DNA of 64,000 nt from Botryococcus braunii (taxonomy: Eukaryota > Chlorophyta > Trebouxiophyceae), in NCBI GenBank assembly GCA_002005505.1, contig KV908461.1:181503-245502 (forward strand), written 5' to 3'. Positions within the stretch are counted from its first letter, which is position 1. Every line of letters begins with the position of its first letter. The position numbers and the translations under genes are program-made. Below the pieces are notes generated by a model that was not told the origin of the DNA, ran no database searches, and saw only the letters and a list, made by a program, of their open reading frames with translations. This document shows positions 38,301 through 47,400 of this stretch, piece after piece.

Positions 38301-39113
38301 AACAGGAGAGTTGGGAGAAGGAATGGAGACATTCGGATCGGTAGATAGATCGGTTACAATTGCCAGAAAGGACTGGCAGCCCTTCCTGCTTAACCTTCTA
38401 GCCTGCACTGCAGACAAAACCAATCTAGGCACATCCTCCACTTCTGAACCCTTCAAAGGCCTCTCCTCCTTAGGCGGGCAACGCAAAACGAACGGCTTGT
38501 TCTTTCTTGTATACCCCTAACGGTGTCCTCTTCAAACATGAGATTTGCACGGAATGTCTTTAACCAGGGAGTCCCCAACAGCACATTCCAATCCATGGCA
38601 AAGTCTAGCACAAGACACGACACCTTAGCAAACTGTACCCCCTGGATGACAATGTCTAAGACAGCACATCCGATGTGGTTTACAGTTCTCCCGTCAGCCA
38701 ACTTAATGCTTAAAGAATCCCCTTCGGCGGCACAATCTCCAAGTGAAGGGCTTTAGCAAAGTCTGCACTGACCACATTGCAAGAAGCTCCCGAGTCCAGC
38801 ATCGCCGTGGCCTTGCTCCCCTGCACCTCGGCAGGAAACACCAAGCTGTGACACGGCTTCTTGACAAGCAAATGCATGAATAGACGTCAAACATGCAAGG
38901 CTTACATCGCCAAGCGAAGGCCACACCTTCAAGCATAAGAAGGTCCCGTGCCCGGGCTTGTCTTCTTGCCAGAAGACCCCTTCTTGGCCTCTTGCCGGGG
39001 CAGTCGAATACAAAGTGGTCTGGGTTGCATCTGAAGCAAACTCCCCGAGCCAGCTTGCATGTTGCCTCCCGCATGTCCAGGCTTAGGCCATGCTTCTTTT
39101 GAAGCTTGGCCAA
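35344..39113 (-). pseudogene. Element E pol and zinc-knuckle remnant
   Basis: Reading from 39113 down: a gag-type knuckle (CFRCNPDHFVFDC, one residue short of the usual spacing), protease with DSGASCNVVS near 38790, a linker, reverse transcriptase (37058-38062, YLDDILIYS), RNase H, H2C2 (36308-36907), integrase core (36068-36280, SDRDKLF and TDGQTERVNR), the GPY-like region (35560-36093) and a chromodomain (35344-35556, YLVRWTGSSSEHDTWE). Breaks include a TAG near 36309, a stop after AKSQDD near 36068 and a TAG near 35560, plus frame changes. It cannot make a full polyprotein. Confidence 0.88.
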
Positions 39114-40164
39114 GTGCCGTATGCCTCCTGTAGGAGGTGGTTGCTGGCAGGATGCTTTGTCCCCCGGTCCCGAGGAATTTCCCCTTCCTCGCGTTCAGCC
39201 ACCTTCTCCTTTTCCTTGGAGACACCTGAGCACATCGCCTACAAAGATTCAGCATATGTGGTAGCTTCACCACCCCCGCCACATCGCTCATTGCACGCCA
39301 CACCGGCAACTTGCATAGTGAGGTGAAGCAGAGCGGGTTTCAGACTAGCCCAAGAGGACAAATCTTTCATGAGGCAATGATGGAAGCCAAACCCCCACGT
39401 AAAGCTCAACCACATTTATGGCAGCTCCCAAAGCCCCATAAATGCACAAAATCTTAATTGAAGAACCCGATTGCCGTGGAACCCCGAACCAAATCGACCA
39501 TCCACGCAAAGTTTGTGTTCAATCAACAAGATGCCACAAATCCAGCCGAGCACTAAACAGCCTTTCAAAAGAGAAAGCTTTTCAGTTCCTTGCTACTCGG
39601 TGTCAATCAACAAAGCAAGACCGCGTCATATCCGTGTAATATCCGTGTAGGATCGGCATCCGGAAAAGTTGACACTTTACCACCGAAATCCCAACGATAT
39701 GCTCGAAACACCAAAGTTTCATCAAGGCAATGCAAGTTGATAACATTTGCAAAGGGTTAGCAACCCAAAGTACACCAAATGAGGGGAAGCGTACACTCAC
39801 TATCGTGAAGTGCCATCTTCCTCCCCCACCGTCCCCACGGAGACGACGGAGCCAAACGCCATTAGAAAGATTACAGAAAAAATCCGTACTTTCTGGCTTG
39901 GATCCACACACCAAGCGCGGCGTCGACCCTCGCAGGCCACAACCATCCCCGTCATCGGAACTTATATGGGTGCGAAGAATGGATTCTCCCAACCAAAGTC
40001 CATGAACTAGATACCAAGATGTTGTTGATCCTTCGATCTAGTGGGAAACAACCCAAATAGAACGACAGGCAACAACGAAGACACACTGAAGCATCGACAC
40101 CATCCGCAAGACACACTTAAGCGTCAAACAGGATCAACAACCAACATCGCAAATCCACCGACTT
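39114..40164 (-). other. Element E leader, gag lost
   Basis: About 1 kb between the primer-binding site and the knuckle. The intact relative H has a complete gag in the same place. Only short unrelated frames occur here, so gag is deleted or decayed beyond recognition. Confidence 0.6.
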
Positions 40165-40179
40165 GGATATGGGCCACCA
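40165..40179 (-). promoter_or_regulatory. Primer-binding site of element E
   Basis: TGGTGGCCCATATCC on the coding strand, just inside the 5' LTR. Fourteen of these bases recur after the LTR of G. It differs from the TGGTATCGGCGA site of the other gypsy elements. Confidence 0.75.
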
Positions 40180-40182
40180 AAA

Positions 40183-40343
40183 TGTAATATTCTTGGAAGG
40201 ATGGCCTGCACCGACGAAAGTGCTAGTATGGTCCGAGCACCATACCATATATAGTGCGAGCCTATGAGGCTACACCCAGTACCAATGTACCGCCCGGCAC
40301 GTGCGGGGCCGATCCCCGCACCGTCTGCCTACCGCGCGCTACA
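40183..40343 (-). repeat. 5' LTR of element E
   Basis: 161 bp, four bases shorter than the left copy, by losses in short same-base runs. Followed by the TSD AATAA. Confidence 0.9.
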
Positions 40344-40827
40344 AATAACTTGCTTTGGTATCTTACCCATGAGATACACTATGTGGCAGTTAGTTGTGCA
40401 TAGCTTGCTGCTCTAGACGATATGCCTTATGCCTTTAGTTGGAAAGCCACCTCAAGCGAAGGTTACACTGCAGTGCAGGGTAACTGGACCTAAGGTTTGG
40501 ACAAGTGCTAGTCTAATGACTCAACCTAATTGTTTCATCATTGGTGTGAGTGCTGTCTAGAGAGTTCGTCCCCTAAGTTAGAGGATCCGCCTTGCAGACG
40601 ATAGTCCTTAGAATGTTAAGGTATTCGAGCATTGAGCAGATGAGTCCCTCGTCTGTGTCGTGCTAACTTGCTTTGTGGACTTCATCCTTTGACTTGCGTT
40701 GTTTCGTAACTATAGGAGGTGTGATTGTCTATAGTTACAGTAAGCAGGGTTCGTGATGCCCCTGTCTTACGTTTGTGGCCCCATTGCCATAAACAACATC
40801 TCATAGCTTATGCCAAGGGGGAGGGCA
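40344..40827 (+). other. Element F 3' untranslated region after E
   Basis: It continues the F internal region and matches D (AACTTGCTTTGGTATC...). It ends in a purine-rich tract (CCAAGGGGGAGGGCA) touching the 3' LTR. Confidence 0.8.
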
Positions 40828-41088
40828 TGTAGCATTTCCTAGGGTATAATGCTCTAGTATGGTCCTTGGCATTGCTCTTTGACTTGCCATGTGATCTGGA
40901 TTCGCAGTACAACCTCGCTCAAGTAGTTCGCTCGGTTGCCCGACTACGCGTCTGTGGCAGTACAGTATAATTCAATCCACCCTGGGTTTAAGTGTACGCT
41001 TGCGAATCAATCATGTAACACTCTTTCGTTGCACACCACGAACGTCTCACTGTCTCATAAAAACCTCTTCCGCTTAGTTAACGCTACA
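40828..41088 (+). repeat. 3' LTR of element F
   Basis: 261 bp, no difference seen from 29617-29877. Followed by the TSD GGACA and then by gag of C. Confidence 0.95.
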
Positions 41089-41530
41089 GGACAGGAAGGA
41101 AGGAAGGTTCTCAACGCTGTGAAGAGGACTCCCATAAGCACGCCGGCACACTTTCCGGGAACCACCCAGGGGCCTGTGCTTGGAGCCGTCGGCCACAGCG
41201 TTGGTGGGAAGTTAGATTCTCGGACTAGCGTCCCCTCCGAGCGCCAGTGTTACTTCTGCAAAAACTTTGGTCACGAGCAATGGCAATGTCAGGCCAAGCG
41301 GGACTACTTGCAAAGGAAGAGCAGGCGCGACAGTCAATTGCCCCCACCTCCTCCTTTTCCCTCTAATCAAGCTCGAGGTGGGCAGTGGAAGGGCCGTGGT
41401 GGCCGGGGAGGACATTGGAAGGGAAAAGGGCCGGGGCATAATCCTCAAAAGTAAATTCTGAAGCCATGGATGCCACTTGCTTGCATGAATTGCACTCTCT
41501 TGTGGCCTCCAAATTGGGAAAGGAAGGGGT
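41089..41530 (+). pseudogene. Element C gag end and pol start
   Basis: The segment up to TAA at 41452-41454 gives the C-terminal third of gag, with zinc knuckle CYFCKNFGHEQWQC and a Gly/Arg-rich tail as in B. Pol begins at ATG 41466 (MDATCLHELHSLVASKLGKEG) and is cut by the LTR of G at 41531. Confidence 0.9.
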
Positions 41531-41693
41531 TGTAGCGCGCGGCAGGCAGACTCCGCCAGGGTTAGCCCCGTCGGATGCCAAGCGGTACATTAGGCTAGGC
41601 GTAGCCTCTTTAGGCTTCGCGCTAGCACATACGGTGTGGCGCTCGGGCCACACTGGCACTTTCATCGGTGCAAACAATTCGGAGAACTTTACA
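41531..41693 (+). repeat. LTR of element G (E family), 5' LTR
   Basis: 163 bp, TGTAGCGCGC...CTTTACA, a diverged match to the coding-strand LTR of E. It is followed by TT and TGGTGGCCCATATCA (41696-41710), the E-type primer site, so it is the 5' end of a plus-strand element. No coding part of G follows in the window. Confidence 0.75.
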
Positions 41694-42123
41694 TTTGGTG
41701 GCCCATATCAGTCACTTCTGCTTTGATTGGTGTAAAAGGTTATGGGCAGTGGCGTATCCTGTAAGCAAGCAGACAGGTCGTAAGTTCGTGCCTCTCCAGC
41801 TACAGTCCTTGACGACTGTCTGCTCTTTTAGACACATGCAACTGCATGAACAAGACTGGCATCCTTATGTGCCCAGTATCTTTCCAAACCAGTTCCGTTA
41901 CATGTTGATCTGTCAATGAGCATCTACACACGGATAAGCTCCTGACGGCTGAAAGCAAGTACCTTCCTATACTCAATCAAGACTCCGTCCCTTAGCTGTT
42001 TGGGAGACTTGATTGTCCACTAAGATGGTTCACTTACAAACAAGCAATCAAACATGAACACATTACCAATACACATCCTGCGTCACCGCACCTGTAAGCA
42101 AGCAGACAGGTCGTAAGTTCGTG
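41694..42123 (+). other. G leader and unclassified segment with 33-bp direct repeat
   Basis: After the G primer site comes about 400 bp with no coding frame. CCTGTAAGCAAGCAGACAGG and the following 13 bases occur at 41758-41790 and again at 42091-42123, the second copy ending exactly at the LTR of H. The first copy and the preceding GTGGCGTATCC loosely resemble tRNA A- and B-box order (GGTCGTAAGTTCG), so a degenerate tRNA-derived SINE is one reading. A 300-bp insertion with a long duplication is another. Confidence 0.4.
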
Positions 42124-42312
42124 TGTAACGATCCGAGCGAAAGGGGTCCGTTAGGGAGCCGATCGGCATCGAGCCGATAGCGCGTGATCGGAGAGCGGGG
42201 TACGATGACCTCATTACGTAATCTGGCCAGCTTGGCTGGCGGGGTGCTATCAGACGGGTCGCACCTGTGTGAGGTCATTCTCACACGAACTTGAGACAAG
42301 CAAGATACTACA
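42124..42312 (+). repeat. 5' LTR of element H
   Basis: 189 bp, TGTAACGATCC...GATACTACA. It contains the hairpin-forming GTGTGAG...CTCACAC segment shared with the LTR of A. TGGTATCGGCGA follows at 42315-42326. Confidence 0.93.
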
Positions 42313-42314
42313 TT

Positions 42315-42326
42315 TGGTATCGGCGA
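42315..42326 (+). promoter_or_regulatory. Primer-binding site of element H
   Basis: TGGTATCGGCGA two bases after the 5' LTR, the site shared with B, C, D, F and L. Confidence 0.85.
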
Positions 42327-42414
42327 GAATTCTAAAACCTGGGGTTTTCGATTTCTCGTGTATCTTGTGTGTTTTACGGACCTGGGGTCCGTGGTCGTAA
42401 ACCTGGGGTTTGCG

Positions 42415-43188
42415 ATGGCACTCCGGACACTTGTCGAAGTGCCGCAGGGGTTGCGAAATACATTTGTAACCGTGCCTCCTACGAGGGGGTGTGCTGTTGG
42501 GACGGTTTGGGACGACTCGTGGCCCACTTGGGCCAGGAAAAATCCCCGAGTCCCGGACCTTTCGAACGGCTTGAGCTACGAAAATTGTCGCGCTTTCACG
42601 AAACAGAAGCTCGTAGAGATCCAAGCACTTCCTAGTGCCGAGATCGCTACGCAGCAACTGGTTCGTGAAATCGGTGATTATTTCGAGAAGCTTGAGCCGG
42701 TCCAGGTTCACTTAGCGAAGCTGTCGACGCAGCTGCACCTCCAGGTAACTGGAGAGGGCGGCTTTAAGCCGGGTTTCGACTCGGTGGCGCATTTTGCCGA
42801 AATGCAGAGGCTCGCGACGGCGAAACTGGAATATGAAACGAGAGTTTGGCAGTTGTACTTCATCGCTGCCGAGCTCGATACGGATTCTTCCGTGGGTCGT
42901 ACGGAGGACCGCGTGGATATGCTCGAGGCCGAAGTGGCAGTGCTCACTCAGCGTGTGGCCGGTAAGCACCCCACTTCTGGTCTGTCCTCTGACGTGTTGA
43001 ACTCTGATTTCAATGCGAGACGAATAACGGAACCGTCACGTGGGCCCTTTCGGCGCCCACCGGCCCCGTTATTCAATGGAGAAAAGGAGGGGACGGATAT
43101 CATCACATGGTTCGGTCAATTTGATGACTACTCGTCTATTTTGGGCCTTCGTGATGATGAATTAGTGTCCCACGCGTCCCTTTGCCTT
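42415..43188 (+). CDS. Element H gag, first part
   Basis: The frame from ATG 42415 encodes an N-terminal region with a long helix likely to form a coiled coil (DRVDMLEAEVAVLTQRV), then the start of the capsid domain (PPAPLFNGEKEGTDIITWFGQFDDYSSIL ... VSHASLCL). The codons after 43188 belong to transposon I. The rest of gag is at 51087-51761. Confidence 0.88.
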
Positions 43189-43391
43189 CACTCCCCCGAA
43201 AAAATTAGTGGCGGTCACTTTGAGAAGTTGTTGCTACATATAGATAGGGGCTCTGCATACAAGCGTGCCATTAAACGGTCCCTTTGTGAGTTGTTGTTAG
43301 CGCATGGGGCTAGCAAGCCATGACTCTAAATAGATTGCAAGCAATCCCCAAATTCTTGACAAGGCCCAGAATTTCTGTTTCCTCAAGTTTT

Positions 43392-44082
43392 TGTTGTGTT
43401 AATTAATTTTATGCCTTTCCCTCAGAGGAGTAATAATGGCAAGTCTCCGTATGAAGACAATACCAATTAGGAAAGAGAGGCAGAACCCTGAGTTCTGCCA
43501 GGCAATACATGCATTTGAACGAAGACTATCATAACGCAAGTTACAGACACGTTTGTAGAAAGGAGGCATATGGGGCAAGCACGGATAGGGAAGGCACTTG
43601 GTTGGAACTATAGTGGCACTCCGGGTGTCTATCAATCAGTTGCTAACCAGTCCTTGACTTGTATATGTCCGTGCCTACTTAACAACGCACAAGTAGGAGG
43701 ACATCGTCTAACACCCTCCGTGCCGCCACCATGCAGGTGACTTAATCCTTATTGTATTCCTGGATTTAGCACTCAGATGAACATTGTTAGAACATGTTAG
43801 ACATATAGAGTTGAGTTTAGCTCATCGGACAAAGTAATGAACACGACCTGGGTGAGAGCAGGTTAGGCGTGTTTGAACTGCGTCACCTTGTTAGGAGAGA
43901 TGAGAGATATTGTAACACTTGGTTGGAACTATAGTGGCACTCCGGGTGTCTATCAATCAGTTGCTAACCAGTCCTTGACTTGTATATGTCCGTGCCTACT
44001 TAACAACGCACAAGTAGGAGGACATCGTCTAACACCCTCCGTGCCGCCACCATGCAGGATACGCCAAGCCCAGAATATTTCA
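43392..44082 (+). repeat. 5' LTR of element J
   Basis: 691 bp, TGTTGTG...ATTTCA. A 143-bp segment (CACTTGGTTGG...CATGCAGG) occurs twice inside it, at 43595-43737 and 43916-44058. Confidence 0.96.
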
Positions 44083-44096
44083 GGTTATGGGCCCAC
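44083..44096 (+). promoter_or_regulatory. Primer-binding site of J, anticodon arm of initiator tRNA-Met
   Basis: GGTTATGGGCCCAC follows the LTR directly. It is complementary to GTGGGCCCATAACC, the anticodon stem-loop of eukaryotic initiator tRNA-Met, and not to a tRNA 3' end. Drosophila copia is known to use a half-tRNA primer from the same place. Confidence 0.8.
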
Positions 44097-44150
44097 GGGC
44101 TCGGATGCTGAGAGTGGGTGGCGCCTAAATCGGAGCTCACTAGACTGTGA

Positions 44151-44423
44151 ATGGCGAAGAAGCGGACAAAGCAAACAGCCAGGAAGACCACCAACCTCAA
44201 CGTTCCAGCGCGCTTGAGATCAGGACCTCCGTCATACAACGAACTAATCAGAGAAGGAGGACAACGTGGAGACCGCAATCCTGACGAGAGAGCCTTTATC
44301 GTCAAAGACTACATCTTTCACCTTCACGTTGGCTGTCCGTTAGCTCAACCCACCTGGTTCAGAAGTAAGATCTTGCTGCTACCTTGCGAGTACTGGAGTT
44401 ATAAGACAACTGGGGAATTATGA
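44151..44423 (+). CDS. Leader ORF of J with histone H3-tail-like N-terminus
   Basis: A 90-residue frame lies between the primer-binding site and the polyprotein. Its start MAKKRTKQTARKTT contains RTKQTARK, identical to residues 2-9 of histone H3 (A-RTKQTARK-S), including Lys4 and Lys9, but with two extra Lys after Met-Ala. The rest (PARLRSGPPSYNELIREGG ... KTTGEL) is not recognised, has no clear membrane segment and does not resemble the H3 core. Its TGA (44421-44423) overlaps the ATG of the polyprotein (44420-44422) as ATGA, an arrangement suited to termination-reinitiation. Translation is not shown, and it could be chance or part of an unspliced leader. Confidence 0.5.
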   Translation: MAKKRTKQTARKTTNLNVPARLRSGPPSYNELIREGGQRGDRNPDERAFIVKDYIFHLHVGCPLAQPTWFRSKILLLPCEYWSYKTTGEL

Positions 44424-47400
44424 CTTCCAAGAAGAAAGGATCATCAGCTAGTGGAGCATCAACGTCAAGCAGTGAACCAGCCTCATCCACACCCATCAGA
44501 GAACCGTGTACTCCCAGCACCTCAAGAGGCAGCGGAGATGAGCTGCCCAAGATTATCCCAACAAATGTCAAGGTACACATAAAACTGAAGGAACGGGGGA
44601 CAAATATTATTGTTTGGAAGAATGCATTTTTGGCAGCAAATGAGTCAAAAGGGTCTTTGCCTGCCATCCTGGAGGCTATGCCTGGTACAGCACATGACGC
44701 AGCCGCAATGTTACTGATTTATGAGTCAGTCCCAGAGGAATGGCTGGGACCTCTGTCTAATCTGCCCTCTGCTTATGATGCATATGAGTTCATCTGCAGA
44801 AAGTTTATTGGTGGATATAATATCGAGGCCAATGCAGATTGGCTCCAAGAAATGAGCCAGGGAATGAAACATGACGAGACGATTTCGCAATATGTCAACA
44901 GAATGATCAACCTGAAGGCATGCCTTGACAGGAACAACCATGCTCTACTGGATGCACACGTTGCAACCCAGATTGTGCAGGGCTTGCCTGATGCAGCTAA
45001 AGAGCCAGGAATGATCACAACTGCTGCAGCACAACCCCTGGAGAAGCTGGCTGGACTTCTGCGCAACACAGCAGCTGCAGTGGGTTTTGATGAATATGCT
45101 CCTCGCCAACCAAGGGTTTTGGCTCTTGGACAAGGCTCCAGTGGAGCCAATACCCCACCAGCTGCCAGTGCAGTCCATCAGCAGGCCCAACCAACTGTCT
45201 CTGAGGCCAAGTCCGAGACTAAGGGCATCTGCAACTACTGCAATAAGAAGGGGCATTACTGGAGGGACTGTCGAAAGAGGAAGCGGGACGAGGAGACCCA
45301 ACGGAACGTAGTGGCAGCGGTCCAACAATTGCAGGGAATGTGGCCACAGGGACCTCCACATATGGGTGGCCCACACCCTCCTGCAGCCCAGCTGGCGCAC
45401 CCTGGACTGGATGCCTTTCCGGCATGGTTCCAACCCCCAGCTCCCCCACCTCCACCACCTGGAGGTATGCCATACATAATTTCCCTCAACATCCTGAAGA
45501 CTCCTGTCAGAAATTCGTCTCTGCAATCCTGGCTGGTGGACAGTGGAGCATCTGTACATCTGGTGAATGATGTGACCCTACTACATAATCCAACTGTGCA
45601 TGCCAAACCCATCCCATTACATCTGGCCACTTCAGATGCCACTGGAGGAATTGTAGCATCAGGCTCTGTCTGCATCCTCAGTCGAGTGGGAGTTCCCCTG
45701 TGGATACATCATGTTCAGTGTGTTCCTTCTGCAACCTCAAACATACTGTCAGTATCTGCAGCATTGCGGGATGGGGCAGTCTTTCGCACAGATGATGTTG
45801 GAGCGTTCACTGAAGTCTGTGGTCCAAACAGCTGGAGGTCTCGGATCAGTGCAGAGAAAGGGCTATTTTATATTCATCAAGTTGTAGCTCTGAGTCCCAG
45901 TGTTAACCACAGAAGAATTTCAGCTGCTGTGAAGTCCAAAACCCCCACCCAAAACTCACACAACTGTGCCAGACGATACCTCTGGCATAGCAGAATGGGA
46001 CATCCAGGTGAAACATGGATGCAGCGCCTAACCAATGAGGACTTGGTCTCGGGACTTGATACATCCCTATGTCCCTGCTCCAATTGTCCAGTCTACTGTG
46101 AAGCATGTATTGAGGGAAAGACGTCTCGGCCTCCATTTGGAATAAGCAGTAGACCAGCTGTTGAACCACTTGACAGAGTACATATTGACACTGTGGGCCC
46201 CATTTTTCCTGCTGCAGTAACTGGTGAACGTTACTGGGTGACTGCTTTGGATGAGTCATCTCAGTTAAAGGCGGTCCTGCCTGTGAAGTCCAAAGATGCC
46301 ATCAGTGCTGCTGTGAGGGACCTCATTCTATACTGGCAGACCCAGAAGAAAACCAAAGTGAAGTGTGTCCGGTGTGACCGTGGAACTGAATTTCTGAATG
46401 CCACGTTCAAAGAATTTTGTGCATCCCAGGGGACTAAATTGGAGACCTCAGCTCCTTACACCCCGCAACAGAATGGAGCGGCTGAAAGAGCCAATCGCAC
46501 CCTCAAGGAACGTACCATGACTCTTCTGGCTTTTGCAGCTGCCAGTCCAACGTTGTGGAAGGAGGCCCTGGAAACTGCATGCACCCTACTGAACATGGGT
46601 CCCAGTACCGGGAGGGACCGCACGCCATCAGAATTATTTTTTGGCTACAAACCAAATGTAACCCCACTGCGTACCTGGGGTTGCTTGGCCTTTGTGCACA
46701 TTCCTGATGTCCAGCGCTCTGTGTTTTCCCCTAAAACTGTGCCAGGGATGCTTACTGGTTACTCAGCCTCCTCCAAAGCCTATCGGATCTATGTGGGAGG
46801 GGGTATCTGGAAGGAGAGCAGAGATGTGGTTTTCGTGGAGCACCTCAGGGGAGCCTCTCGGGTTGGCATGAGCGTTTCCTCAACACAGTCTACAGAGTTT
46901 CTGTGTCCTGAGCCCTCTGCAAGTGACACTCCCCCAGTCTTTCCCGGCACCTCCCCTGGCACAACCAACATCAGCCTTGAGACAGATCTTGATGACCCAC
47001 ACAGTGAGCCTGAGTACCTGCCAGCCTCCAGCAACCTCCCCACACAGCCTGTCACAGGACCCCCCAGTGAGGCTGAGCCCGAGCCTGAATCCAGAAGACT
47101 GTGTGACCCAGTGGAGATGGATCAAACCCTGGAGGCAGTACAGGACTTAGCCAGAGGAGTGAGACAGGACTCCCACCTTCGACCGCAGATGGAGCGAGCC
47201 CAGGAGGTCCTCAGACCAACTAGGTCTGATTGCCGCAACCACCAATTGGATGGCCTGACCCGGGCTCAACGACACGAACAACGCACTGCCGCCAAAGACC
47301 TCCTGCTGCCACAGGAGAAGGGAGAGAGCAGAGAGCGAGAGGGGTTGACTGAATGTGACTCTCTGTCACAGGGACCAGGGGAAGTGCAGCTAGAGGGTGA

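Larger units (their letters stand above)
34737..40343 (-). mobile_element. Element E: decayed Ty3/gypsy chromovirus
   Basis: This 5607-bp element has short LTRs (34737-34901 and 40183-40343) and TSD AATAA (34732-34736 and 40344-40348). It runs on the minus strand. The primer-binding site TGGTGGCCCATATCC is at 40165-40179 and a polypurine tract at about 34902-34914. Gag is mostly missing and pol has several stops and frame changes. It is related to A and H in protein and to G in LTR and primer site. Nested in F. Confidence 0.93.
29617..41088 (+). mobile_element. Element F: Ty3/gypsy, D family, defective, split by E
   Basis: F is a plus-strand member of the D family. 5' LTR 29617-29877, primer-binding site 29879-29890, deleted gag, pol with two frameshifts, element E at 34737-40343, remaining 3' region, polypurine tract at about 40813-40827, and 3' LTR 40828-41088. 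TSD GGACA at 29612-29616 and 41089-41093. The two 261-bp LTRs look identical. Confidence 0.95.
22068..41530 (+). mobile_element. Element C: Ty3/gypsy, B family, split by D, F and G
   Basis: C is a plus-strand copy of the B family inserted in A. Visible pieces are the 5' LTR and start of gag (22068-23077), middle of gag (29219-29616), and end of gag with the start of pol (41089-41530). The pieces rejoin in frame across the duplications ACAAA and GGACA. Pol is cut by the LTR of G at 41531, and no later part of C or its 3' LTR is seen. Confidence 0.9.

Noticed and set aside
43399..43635. 78-codon minus-strand frame present at 43399 and 49848
   Set aside because: It lies within the two LTRs of J; a consequence of LTR identity.
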